DNA from: UBA4923 sp964486135
GTDB lineage: Bacteria > Bacillota > Clostridia > Saccharofermentanales > DTU023
Length of the DNA stretch: 18,415 bases
Assembly (NCBI GenBank): GCA_964486135.1
Contig: CAZAKT010000030.1
Location: forward strand, 1 to 18,415
Direction of reading: 5' to 3'
The notes under the pieces were generated by a model, which was not told the DNA's origin, made no database searches, and was given only the letters and a program-made list of their open reading frames with translations. The translations under genes and the position numbers were made by a program. The first letter of the stretch is position 1. Each line of letters begins with the position of its first letter. Shown piece after piece: positions 1 through 9,142 of this stretch.

Positions 1-736
1 CAACCGCTCTTTTGAAATCGTTAAATTGTATCAATTTCGATATTATCATTTCATAAACCTTGTTGACTTCTTCCTTACCCACCAGGGCTATTCGGGTCAA
101 GAGCTCTGAAACTTCTTGAGGGGTGAAGTATTCACCGCCAGATTTTCCCGCATTGGAGGCATACATGGCCATGAGGTACTCATAGGCATCACCAAAGGCA
201 TCGATGGAATTATCCTGGTAGGAACCCAGGTTCATCTCTGCGACTGAATTAATCAGTTTAACCAACTTTCCATTCCGTCTGGCGACTGTGCTCCCCAATT
301 TATTGGAATTGACATCGATGTCATCAAAGAGACCCTTGAAATTCCTTTCACTCGCTGTACCTTGGGCTGACGCTTCAATATTCTTAAAGATTGTTTCTAG
401 GGTTTCGTTAAGGTTGTCATCATCTCCCGCTCTTTCTTTCACATTGACGAAGAGCTCACTGGGCAGGATGAAAAAGCCCCTTGTTTGCACCATGTCTTCC
501 CGGGCAGATTCGGCATCTTCATCTGATAAGTTGGCATAATCAAAGTCCGTGAAACCTGCTTCATGTTCGCCCTTGTTAATGTAGGAGGCAATGTTTTCGG
601 ATATGTAACGGTAGAAGAGCATGCCAAGTACGTATTGCTTAAAATCCCAACCATCTATACTACCTCGTAGATCATTGGCCATATTCCAGATGGTGCGGTG
701 CAATTCAGCTCTTTCTTGTTCTTTTTTGTTGGGCAT
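1..736 (-). CDS. hsdM: Type I restriction-modification DNA methyltransferase subunit, N-terminal part (runs off left edge)
   Basis: Seen: the reverse strand from the ATG at 736 is open to the edge (245 codons). It begins MPNKKEQERAELHRTIWNMA, then has GWDFKQYVLGMLFYRYISEN (residues 29-48), and GGEYFTPQEVSELLTRIALV at about 200-219. Known: these are hallmarks of the HsdM N-terminal helical domain and of the lead-in to the N6-adenine methyltransferase domain of type I systems, which methylates the bipartite target chosen by HsdS. A good ribosome site (GAAGGAG, 8 bases upstream) supports the start. The gene lies 89 bp after the GmrSD-like gene on the same strand, so it is probably in one transcript. 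Oddity: after VNKVY (residue 228) the family continues with DPACGSG, the SAM-binding motif I. Here it reads EMIISKLIQFNDFKRAV instead. The methyltransferase may therefore be broken, rearranged or misassembled at nucleotides 1-52. The family call is firm; activity is doubtful. Confidence 0.9.
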   Translation of the reverse strand, partial: MPNKKEQERAELHRTIWNMANDLRGSIDGWDFKQYVLGMLFYRYISENIASYINKGEHEAGFTDFDYANLSDEDAESAREDMVQTRGFFILPSELFVNVKERAGDDDNLNETLETIFKNIEASAQGTASERNFKGLFDDIDVNSNKLGSTVARRNGKLVKLINSVAEMNLGSYQDNSIDAFGDAYEYLMAMYASNAGKSGGEYFTPQEVSELLTRIALVGKEEVNKVYEMIISKLIQFNDFKRAV

Positions 737-825
737 GAGTTCTACTCCTTCGGAGGTATTAGTTCAAGTTTACAAAGTTACTCAAGTTTCGTTCAATGTT
801 TATATAGAAAAAAGATATTCACTCT

Positions 826-2579
826 CTATTTCTTCAAGAGTCCTTCACTTTCAAGATAATGGATGAATTTGTTGTTTATCTGCCTTGTCCGCCGTTCGAT
901 ATCTGTTTCGTAAAAATCATCTTGGAGAATCAAGTCCCTAAATTCAACGATTATGCTCGCAGGGTGCGTTCTGTGTGAAGCATCCGTATATCCAGAGTAA
1001 TATCTCTTTTTATCTTGGAAGCGGTAATCCGAAGCTCGGACATTGATAGAACTCTCAAGGAGAATTTTGTTTCCTAGATCTTCCAATCTCTCTGTGTTTT
1101 GAAGTCGATTTTCTTTGTTGTGACGCTCTTTGGCATAAATATGTTCGATGTCAAAACGAGTATTTTGAATTGATGGACGCTTTTGTCCGTCAAAAGTGAA
1201 GGCGTACCAGGTTAGCATGGAACGGGTCACCATCCGGTAATTCGTAAATTTATAGTTTTCTAAGGCATTTCGGACGCGGTCTGCATCAAATAAAAACTCT
1301 GAGAAATCACATAGTTGTTGGTTATAGATTTTGATCATTTCAGAATAGATGGGGGTTCGAAGGGCATTGACCCCGGGATTGGTCAGCGAGTAAGCAAAGA
1401 TAAAAGCAGTTATTTTGGACAGGAAGGACGCGAAGGTTTTGTTATCTAGCTCTCCATCCTCATCACGGAAGGAAAAATAATATACGGACTTAACGTATTC
1501 CCACATGCTATTAGGGGCATATTTCAAAACAAAGAGTTTTTGTAAGACATCCTCTGAAAACCGTTCTGTATTCTCATCAAAAACATCCTCCCAAAATTCA
1601 ATCAAATCTTTTAAATCGGTCACGGTGTTGGGCCTTAACAGTCTCCTGTACCGCTCATGCTCATAGAATTTCCGAAGGGCTTCTGTAGTAGTCGAACGAT
1701 TATGTTCCGATGCACGGATGTAGTACATATATTTGGTAAATAGCTCATCCATAGGGGTCCCCCGAATCGGATCAAATATTCGATCAGTTTTGGATGCAAG
1801 TAATTTCCAATCGTCAATGAAGTCATCTTTTTTGTCTTTTTGCTCATAATATTTGTAAAACTGAGCCTTAAAAATATCGGCATCGGCAAGTGGCAATCCG
1901 CGATCATTTAATGTCGAAAAGATACGTAGAGCAGTATCCTGCGAATCAGCTTCAATGGGGAGCAATATGCAATTATTCAAAATACGAGCAGGAAGAAAGG
2001 CGAAATATGAGGGGTAGGCCTCAACGAAGCTATTTATCTTCCCTTCGAAGAAACGGTAGTTTTTTGCGTATCGACTGGAGGTAGTTTTTGGAAGCAGACC
2101 GGACCTCAAGATAGTCAAGAATTCTTCTTTCTCCTCATCGGTAGCAACTTCAGAATCGATCTTAAGANNNNNNNNNNATTTGTCATGTCAGGGTCATCAA
2201 ATTCATCGGTGCGCCAAATGCACTGAGATATGTTTTTTCTCATCTTTTTGGAGGGTTGATCAGCCATATGTTCGAACCGATCATAGAAGGCTCTTAAAAG
2301 AAGGAGAATGGTAGTCAAACGCTGTTGGCCATCGATAACTTCAGATTGGCCACTGCCATTTTTAAAAGTGACGATAGCGCCTAAAAAATATTCATCACCA
2401 GATTGAAAGGCATCCTTGTCATTTTCAGGAAAAGCAAAGCCAAATAGGTCATCCCAGAGAATCTGACATTCCTCTTCTTCCCAAGCATATGGGCGTTGAT
2501 AGTCAGGAATAAGAAAATTTGAAGATTTGTCGGTAAAGAGTTCTTTAATTGTTTTTTGATCAACATTTAGTTTGCTCAT
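826..2579 (-). CDS. GmrSD-like DUF262/DUF1524 (HNH) protein, split by an assembly gap
   Basis: Two open stretches (2579-2178 and 2167-826) are halves of one gene interrupted by 10 Ns. The first half carries IPDYQRPYAW (residues 24-33) and DGQQRLTT (83-90), the conserved DUF262 ParB/Srx-like nucleotide-binding motifs. After the gap come the DUF262 motif LNDRGLPLADADIFKAQFY and, near 1152-1060, the DUF1524 HNH block DIEHIYAKERH ... LGNKILL. Known: DUF262+DUF1524 proteins of the GmrSD type are NTP-dependent type IV endonucleases that cut modified phage DNA, and relatives are common in defence islands. Start ATG 2579 has GAGAGGA upstream. The two halves are in different frames across the 10 Ns. 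In frame they read DMTN-gap-LKIDSEVATDEEKEEF, so the true gap must be 3n+2 bases (for example 5, 8 or 11) and the frameshift is an artefact. Expected product is about 580 residues, normal for single-chain members. Co-directional with hsdM. Confidence 0.88.
2168..2177. other. Assembly gap (10 N)
   Basis: Ten undetermined bases inside the GmrSD-like gene. The flanking halves join in frame only if the real length is 3n+2, so 10 is a placeholder and not a measured size. Confidence 0.97.
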
Positions 2580-3210
2580 TTCTCGGGTCCTCTCGCGAAA
2601 ATTCTGTAGACAAATAGTTCCTCTTACGTCACTTTAGCATTTAAACCGGTGACTTCCATAAATGCATGCGAAGATGGTCGTCCTGCTGCTGTTAAAGAGC
2701 TCGAGGAGACCCTGCAAGATGGTGACAAAAGGAGTATCGTATTTCCAAAACAGAATAATGAAATGAAGATTTCCTGACCAATTGAAAACCGGATCCATAT
2801 AACTAGGGTTTTCGGTGATAATTAGAAAGAAGAATATTCTGAATGATGATTACAGAGTATCGGTTCCAGACACCGAAGCTGTTTGAGTGGTCGGAACAGA
2901 AAGCCCATCAAGGTAGCGGCAGAAGCGACTGCTGACAGGTTAGCACCCCAGGCCTATACCATCACAAATGAAGCCAAAGAGTCTATGAGGAGGCTCTAAC
3001 CCGTACACTGGAGCTATATAAACCGAATGGACTCCAATACGAGCGCGGGTGGCCTTCGTCATCCGCGCGATTGGTCTCTTTGTGGTGAGGTGATAGACTT
3101 CATTACGCGTGGTTTATAGAGTCAGCCACATATACCTTTCGAAGGCGACCTGTTAGCACAACCAATGCAACGCATGTGCTGATCGATATTTGAAAAGGGC
3201 ATGAATTAAA
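2580..3210. other. Gene-free stretch with decayed coding fragments
   Basis: No intact gene is visible on either strand in 631 bp between the GmrSD-like gene and the STAND gene. The plus strand carries short protein-like runs broken by stops and frame changes: one at 2661-2776 (contains CEDGRPAAVKELEETLQDGD), one near 2850-2884 (NILNDDYRVSVPDTEAV), one at 2892-3000 (KPIKVAAEATADRLAPQAYT) and, in the adjacent frame after about 2980, VYEEALTRTLELYKPNGLQY. They look like remains of one or two plus-strand genes opposite in direction to the island. No family was recognised. No transposase, tRNA or clear inverted repeats were seen. The promoter of the GmrSD-hsdM transcript should lie at the left end (about 2590-2660), but no convincing -35/-10 pair was found. 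Confidence 0.45.
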
Positions 3211-6200
3211 TCATTGACCTATAAATTCTCGGATCTTTTCAGATTCTATACGTTCTTGAAAGTGATTGATTATATTTTCGATATGATGGGCATGGCGTAA
3301 CAAATTAACCTCCTGAAAATTGGACAGCAGGGACTTTAGGAAACAAACCCATCTCGAAAATAGTGGCCCCCCACTTCCCGAATAGCCATACGAACTGGGA
3401 GTGAGTGGGATCTTCTCGAAGGCATCATAGGATTGGTTGAGTTGAATGAAAAAAGCAATGTACTTTACATGCCTTTCGTCTCCCAATTTAGCGTTCGCAA
3501 TGGCCTTGAAAAGACAATACATTTTTTGGCTATTACCGGATTCCCGCTGAATACATTGTTCAATCCACTGATCCTGCTTTTCTACTAATTCCTCACTAAT
3601 TCCATTCGGTTGAATTATCGTTTCCAAATACCTGGCAGCAACGCCAGTCAGATAATCGCTCTTGTCAATCAGTTGATCAAAAACCTCATTGTAGATTGCC
3701 ACATAATTATCTAAATCGAAGAAGCATCGATGACGTGACTGACTGTCCTTTATTGCAATGTCGCTTTTCCCTAAAACTTCATCAACATAGCTGTCCAAAA
3801 CGAAAGGTCTGGCCACATAAATTTCTTTCAGAATAGTGCCGTCGTGATCGTACCAGTTGTTAATGGATGGCTCTGAAAAGTAAATCTGTTCTAACAATTC
3901 CAAATCCTTCTCGAAAGTTTGAATTAATTTCTTTGGAAATTGGAGAAAGTTAAAAAATAGTGAATCGAAATAAATGTTTGCTAAGATTGGCACTTGTTTT
4001 GTTCTGTCGAGAATAATCCGACATGCTTTAAGAAAGGCATCTTCTATCACGTTGTATTTTTTAAGGAAGATTAGGTCACGTTGAGGCGTGGAAGTAGTGG
4101 GGATCTCATTTGAGAAGAAATCATTAAGTGCTTCAACGTGTTCCAAGGTAATAAGGTTTTCTGGCAATTGGTGGTAAAAAGCAAAAATCCAGTCGCTCTT
4201 CTTAGCGTATTCAGCGCTACTAATTAGGTCGAAAACTTCCTTCTCGGGCAGTAGCCGAAATAGCTTCTCCACAAGAGGATAAGGTCGTATGCAGTAGGGA
4301 GTATCGTTTCTTAAATAATATTCAATCGCACAAGCGTAACTATCTGAATTGTGTGCCAAGTAGTTTAAAGCCATTTCTAATCCGAGCCTAATTTCATAGC
4401 GATCGGAGTCAAGCCATTCGTCTAGTTGGGTACATACATCAACTAATCGGTTAAATCCAGCCACACCGTCTTTTTCAATATAAGAACTGATCTCGATTTC
4501 TCTGATCCTTTCTAACTCTTCATATTGAGCTTTCTCAATGTAGTCATGTCCTGTTAAAAGTCGATAAGCGTAAAAAGATGGTTCAGAAAAATAGCCCCCG
4601 AAACAGAACCTGTATGAAACATTTTCTCTTTCAAAATACCTATATATTTTTTCGGCGAGTAAGCAGTTTCGCAGCTCTTCTTTAGGAAAATGAGTCAAAA
4701 TAATTTCGTTAATGAAAAATGCATCAAACTGCGTGACTTCTGGATTATTTTCACAGTATTCATCGCCATAACTTATGAGAACACTCCTTACCCCTTCTCT
4801 ATAGGTAGCGTATGAACAGAGTTCGAGTAAGAAATCCCAGATCAAGCCTCTGTATGAATTAGTGGCTTCGTTACTGGGCAAGGCAAAGTGGACGAGAGTG
4901 AATGAATCTTTACGACAGTTTTTTACAGTTTGAAAATTCAATTTTAAGAATGTTTTCGCAATCTCAAAGAAAAAAACAGCGATATATCCTTGCTTCCGAT
5001 AATCATAAAGGTCTTTAAAATTTTGGAATGATTTTTTGACTTTCTCCAGAAGCGTTATTTGAGTAATAAAACCGTCTTGAACTGAATCTTCATCAATACT
5101 AAAGTGCAGATCGATTGCACGAAAAAAGTCGGTATACAAATCTGGTCGTTTCAGATATAAATCGAAAAATAGATCTAGGGCAATATGGAACTGTTCAAGC
5201 TTCGCGAAACCACCTAAGACATCAATAATTTCATTCTCAACAGATCGGATATTTCTCCCTTTCTTAACATCGATCTCCGCGAGACTTAGAAACGTTTCCT
5301 CCTCCGATTCAATTCTTCCTTTTAAAATCATAAGTGTAATAGTTGGTTTGACAGAAAAAAAACACTTAATAAATTCAGAAAGATCTGGAGAATTTTCTTT
5401 AGTTAATTCATCCCAGCATTTTCGAATTGCGTCAATGACGAATTCGATGAGAGTGTCATTCGTGAAAATATGGAGGAGGGTATTTACGGATTCTATCGTT
5501 TTGTTCTTGAATCTGTGGAAGCTACTTTTGATCATCCTAGACAGATCAATCAATTTTTTGTCAAAGAAAACATGTTTTAAGACATAGTTAGATAGAGACT
5601 GATCAGGAAATTTTACAGCCGTATCGTGAAAGAGATCTAAAATTTCATCGTTACTAAGTTTGCGAACACAATTCAAAAATGGGTGCTCCTGCATTCTGTC
5701 CATTAACAATGTGGGCAAAATTTTATAGAGCGGAGCTAGTGTCGAGGGGCCTAGAAAGGCAACAATACCGGCAACAATACCAATGTCGTCATTCTGAAAT
5801 AGCTTGTAATTCTCCAGAACCGATCCAAAATATTCATCGTACAAATTAGATACATCACGAATCGAATCTAACCGATTTTCATTTCTAGCGATTTCTCCGG
5901 CTAGAATCGCGAGACGAGCGTTTCCTTCGGCAATGGCCACAATTCTGTCTAAATAGCGACGATTGACAATTCCCAAGGTTTCCCTAAGCAATTCTCTTAT
6001 CTCTTCGTCAGTAAAAATCCGGACGGGCAAGAGGTAAGGGGTAGCTATTTCTCGGACTGTATTTTCTGTGTTTTTGAGTGTATAATCCCTAACTGTAAGA
6101 AGGATCTTCACGTTATATCCTTCGTTTGTTTTCGTTGCATACTCAATTATTTGTTTTAGGTCAGTCAATTCGTTGGCATCATCGACGAAAAGAAAATAGT

Positions 6201-6978
6201 CACCAGGGCGGTAAATATGCTTCTTCAAGTCTTCATAAAGAGATAATCCCCTACTAAGTATACAAAGAAGCTTCATTTTGTACTTATCGGAATGAGTTTT
6301 TGCGTAATGAAGAGCTAATCGGGTCTTTCCTGCGCCTGCTACACCATGCAAAACAACAATATCGTGGAGTTGAAACGCCGTATCAATGTGCTCGATCTCT
6401 TGTTCTCTAAAGAAGAAATGATCATGGATGGGCGCTGACAATTTCTTCGAATTGTATTGTTCGATGAAAGAATCATAGAAAAAAATTTGATCAGTATCGA
6501 CTTCTAACCCAAGATGTGTTTTTGCAAGCCAAGGATATTTTGAAAAAAGATCTTCGGCAAACTGGTCAATTCCAATGAGCGTAAGCCTTACCCCAGAATC
6601 ACGACATAATTTCCTAAGTTCAAGGTCTTGAGATGGCTTGATGCTCGATGATGTGTGGCAGCAGATAATTTCAATTAATTCTTTTTTATTCAGCTCAATG
6701 GCGGATTTATCAAGGCACTTTTTAATATCTTCTCGAATTTTCTGAAAAAGAGCGTCTGCTTGAGTAGTACATTCAACGAAAATATACTTGTTTTCAAGGG
6801 TTATAAAGTAAATATCAGGCGTACCTCGTCTCGTTTTTCGAGTACCTGGCTTTCCTCCCAGGCCAGTTGGATTGGATAAATCATCTCTCTCCAATTTTAG
6901 ATAGGACAAGCACATATCTTGGAAAGATTTAGGATCAAGAAGCAAGATTTTTTGTTTAATAATTTCGATTGTGCTCAT
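3211..6978 (-). CDS. STAND-like P-loop NTPase with N-terminal PD-(D/E)XK-like nuclease domain; candidate antiphage sensor
   Basis: Seen: 1255 residues. Residues 1-150 resemble a restriction-endonuclease fold, with GTPDIYF (52-58) and YIFVECTTQ (65-73). The spacing fits a D...E-x-K core, but the lysine place is threonine. A P-loop NTPase follows: REQEIEHIDTAF at 191-202, Walker A GVAGAGKT (212-219), Walker B FLFVDDANE (262-270), and a strand ending in arginine, ILLTVRDY (292-299), as in STAND ATPases. From about 400 to 1255 the protein is helix-rich and unassigned, with no transmembrane segment. Known: STAND proteins bind a trigger through a long C-terminal repeat region and activate an N-terminal effector; Avs-type antiphage proteins follow this plan. 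Inferred: a defence sensor whose effector is a DNA nuclease. The ATG at 6978 is preceded by GGAGAG and a promoter candidate. Upstream lies the DUF2075 protein. The exact Avs or nSTAND subfamily could not be settled. Confidence 0.82.
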   Translation of the reverse strand: MSTIEIIKQKILLLDPKSFQDMCLSYLKLERDDLSNPTGLGGKPGTRKTRRGTPDIYFITLENKYIFVECTTQADALFQKIREDIKKCLDKSAIELNKKELIEIICCHTSSSIKPSQDLELRKLCRDSGVRLTLIGIDQFAEDLFSKYPWLAKTHLGLEVDTDQIFFYDSFIEQYNSKKLSAPIHDHFFFREQEIEHIDTAFQLHDIVVLHGVAGAGKTRLALHYAKTHSDKYKMKLLCILSRGLSLYEDLKKHIYRPGDYFLFVDDANELTDLKQIIEYATKTNEGYNVKILLTVRDYTLKNTENTVREIATPYLLPVRIFTDEEIRELLRETLGIVNRRYLDRIVAIAEGNARLAILAGEIARNENRLDSIRDVSNLYDEYFGSVLENYKLFQNDDIGIVAGIVAFLGPSTLAPLYKILPTLLMDRMQEHPFLNCVRKLSNDEILDLFHDTAVKFPDQSLSNYVLKHVFFDKKLIDLSRMIKSSFHRFKNKTIESVNTLLHIFTNDTLIEFVIDAIRKCWDELTKENSPDLSEFIKCFFSVKPTITLMILKGRIESEEETFLSLAEIDVKKGRNIRSVENEIIDVLGGFAKLEQFHIALDLFFDLYLKRPDLYTDFFRAIDLHFSIDEDSVQDGFITQITLLEKVKKSFQNFKDLYDYRKQGYIAVFFFEIAKTFLKLNFQTVKNCRKDSFTLVHFALPSNEATNSYRGLIWDFLLELCSYATYREGVRSVLISYGDEYCENNPEVTQFDAFFINEIILTHFPKEELRNCLLAEKIYRYFERENVSYRFCFGGYFSEPSFYAYRLLTGHDYIEKAQYEELERIREIEISSYIEKDGVAGFNRLVDVCTQLDEWLDSDRYEIRLGLEMALNYLAHNSDSYACAIEYYLRNDTPYCIRPYPLVEKLFRLLPEKEVFDLISSAEYAKKSDWIFAFYHQLPENLITLEHVEALNDFFSNEIPTTSTPQRDLIFLKKYNVIEDAFLKACRIILDRTKQVPILANIYFDSLFFNFLQFPKKLIQTFEKDLELLEQIYFSEPSINNWYDHDGTILKEIYVARPFVLDSYVDEVLGKSDIAIKDSQSRHRCFFDLDNYVAIYNEVFDQLIDKSDYLTGVAARYLETIIQPNGISEELVEKQDQWIEQCIQRESGNSQKMYCLFKAIANAKLGDERHVKYIAFFIQLNQSYDAFEKIPLTPSSYGYSGSGGPLFSRWVCFLKSLLSNFQEVNLLRHAHHIENIINHFQERIESEKIREFIGQ

Positions 6979-7042
6979 AGACTCTCCAATAATAGATATG
7001 TATAGTTCGTTATTATGAGCAAGTAATTTTTCGACCGTATTT

Positions 7043-7071
7043 ATATTAGCACTTACATGCTTTTGTGACAG
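7043..7071 (-). promoter_or_regulatory. Putative sigma-A-type promoter for the STAND gene
   Basis: On the minus strand CTGTCA (7071-7066) and TAATAT (7048-7043) are separated by 17 bp. Each matches 4 of 6 consensus positions, and the surroundings are AT-rich. The expected start site would leave a leader of about 60 bases before the ATG at 6978. This suggests the STAND gene can be expressed separately from the DUF2075 gene upstream. Confidence 0.4.
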
Positions 7072-7174
7072 AGTTTAAAGATTCATATTGTGCAAGCTTC
7101 CCGACAGGCTTCATAAACACACATGGCAAAATTTAATGTTGACTGATGAATGCGATCAAGTGAGGCCGTCGCCC

Positions 7175-9133
7175 TCAAACCTCTTCCAGTCCAACTGACT
7201 TGAGATACCCATAAGTCCCATCGTAATACTCTCTTTTCCTCGTATGATCGTATTCCGACCCTTCGGGGATAAAAATCATCATTCCTTGTCTAGCCCTGGT
7301 CAAGAGCACACGATAAGAATTCTTCAAGTACATCTGTCTTTCCTGACTATGAACATTGCTCCAAGAGGCGCCTCTAAAACTGTAATAATAGAAGCTATTA
7401 TTCTCGTAGCGAAAATCCGCATCCCAGGCTACAAGGGTCCAATCCAATTCCAGACCTTGGATATCAAACTCGGTTGCTGCTTCCTCTAGGCAATTGGAAG
7501 ACCGTACATCACTTGCATCGTTTAAGAACCAATTCGGTGCACTACTGATTTTGTTTTGCACCCAGATGCCTTCTGATCGCAGGCGGTTGGCACCTGAGCT
7601 TGCGATCATTCCGAACCGTTCAGTGCCTTTGGCTTGGTCACGGACCCATTGCCGAGCTTTATCAAGATCTCTCGTGATGACTATGGGGTAACGATTGCCA
7701 ATCTTATTGAGCCATTCTCGTGCAGATATGGGATCGGCGTCTAGTAGTGCCTTAACGAAAGAGGCTACGTTCTCACTTCGAAAGGACCGTAAAGAGACAG
7801 CCAGATGAAGAGCAGAATTAAACCCGTAGTCCAGGCCCTCGACGAGATCATCAAGGGATGAATCCTGCAAAAATTCAGAATCTGACAGCTTGTTTGAAAG
7901 GTGTACCTTCCAGTTTGGGTATTGATCTTTCAGCGCTAAAAACCACTCACCTAAGCCTGCTTCTCCATCGTGGATTTCTTGCCCACCACCGACTAGGCAG
8001 ATGATAACAGCCCAATCTTGGTGGCGGTCCATAACGCCGATCAAAAATTCAGGCTCAGATTGGTCAAAGCCCGGAACACCTTTTTTCCTAGACATAAAAT
8101 CGCTAAGCTTTTCTTTAGTCCAGGCCCTTTGGGCTTCATCAAAGATAGTTATCTTTTCTAATGGGGCTTCTCTTTGGGCGAGTGTGTCATCCCTAAAGTG
8201 ATAAATATTTTGGATGAAAGCTCTTGTCTTTGCCTTGGCTTCTTTTTTACTGATTTTTGTCCTCTTAGACTCATCTCTAGCCAAGGCTTCCCGTAAGACT
8301 TCAACTAAAGGTTGATTGCCAGATAAGAAGACTGCATGATCATTTTCATGGAAATGATGGCGTTCGTTGGCGATATTAAGCCCCGCTAAGGTTTTACCAG
8401 CTCCCGGTACTCCTGTGATAAAACAGATGGCTTTTTCGTTGTTTGCTTTGCAGTACTCGATGATATTGTTGACTGCATCGGATGTCTTCGAAAGGTTAAA
8501 GGCAGAGGCATCATTCCTGGAAATATCTTCTACCTTATGGCCTTGATAAAGAGCTTGGGCCGCTTCGATAATGGTCGGTGTAGGGGAATAGCTGGCATTC
8601 AGCCAAGACATGGGATCGAAGACATCTTGTCTTAGTGTTCGACTGAGCAACTGCAGTGAATCTCCCAAGTTATATCGGTTGCACTTGATGGGAGACAATA
8701 TTCCTTCTTTTAGATACTCGATCTGAGGTATCTGGTTGTAAGCTTCGGTCGCAACCAGAAGAGGGATCAATAATCTCTTGTGGCTGCCGCTATGAAAGTT
8801 CTTCAAATCGAGAGCGTAGTCGACGACCTGATCAATCGCGTGTTTTTCGTATGCGGACATACCGATTTTGAATTCAAGTATAAAAACAAGGCCGGCTTGG
8901 ATCAAAATGGCGTCAACTCTTTTCCCCATCCGAGGAATCGAGTATTCGAAGATTAAGAAACCGTCGGAAAAGTTGTCAAGAGAAATTTTGAGAATCCTGA
9001 TCTGTTCGATCCAGCTATTTTTTTGTAGATCGGATAGTTCATAAGGATTGTTAGCTACGAGCGTGCCAAGAATACTCTCGTTTGATTGCCTTAAGAAATT
9101 CGTGATGGTCTCACAGTAGAATGATCTTTTCAT
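7175..9133 (-). CDS. Nuclease-helicase fusion: N-terminal PD-(D/E)XK domain plus DUF2075 (Schlafen-like SF1 helicase)
   Basis: Seen: 652 residues. N-terminal nuclease-like core: RVDAILIQAGLVFILEFKIG (72-91), with D74, E87 and K89 in D...E-x-K order. Helicase motifs: Walker A GVPGAGKT (241-248), Walker B ITIFDEAQRAW (328-338), motif III-like VGGGQEIHDGEAG (381-393), FDIQGLELDW (556-565) and the arginine-finger motif YRVLLTRARQGM (607-618). Known: the second part is the DUF2075 / Schlafen group 3-like DNA/RNA helicase family, often found in defence loci. All hallmark residues are present, so it should be active. Inferred: unwinds and degrades invading nucleic acid; the staphylococcal nuclease-helicase immunity protein Nhi is a possible functional parallel, though homology was not tested. 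Start ATG 9133 has GGGGG about 5-6 bases upstream. It is the promoter-proximal gene of the minus-strand island, and 196 bp separate it from the STAND gene. Confidence 0.88.
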   Translation of the reverse strand: MKRSFYCETITNFLRQSNESILGTLVANNPYELSDLQKNSWIEQIRILKISLDNFSDGFLIFEYSIPRMGKRVDAILIQAGLVFILEFKIGMSAYEKHAIDQVVDYALDLKNFHSGSHKRLLIPLLVATEAYNQIPQIEYLKEGILSPIKCNRYNLGDSLQLLSRTLRQDVFDPMSWLNASYSPTPTIIEAAQALYQGHKVEDISRNDASAFNLSKTSDAVNNIIEYCKANNEKAICFITGVPGAGKTLAGLNIANERHHFHENDHAVFLSGNQPLVEVLREALARDESKRTKISKKEAKAKTRAFIQNIYHFRDDTLAQREAPLEKITIFDEAQRAWTKEKLSDFMSRKKGVPGFDQSEPEFLIGVMDRHQDWAVIICLVGGGQEIHDGEAGLGEWFLALKDQYPNWKVHLSNKLSDSEFLQDSSLDDLVEGLDYGFNSALHLAVSLRSFRSENVASFVKALLDADPISAREWLNKIGNRYPIVITRDLDKARQWVRDQAKGTERFGMIASSGANRLRSEGIWVQNKISSAPNWFLNDASDVRSSNCLEEAATEFDIQGLELDWTLVAWDADFRYENNSFYYYSFRGASWSNVHSQERQMYLKNSYRVLLTRARQGMMIFIPEGSEYDHTRKREYYDGTYGYLKSVGLEEV

Positions 9134-9142
9134 GTGACCCCC

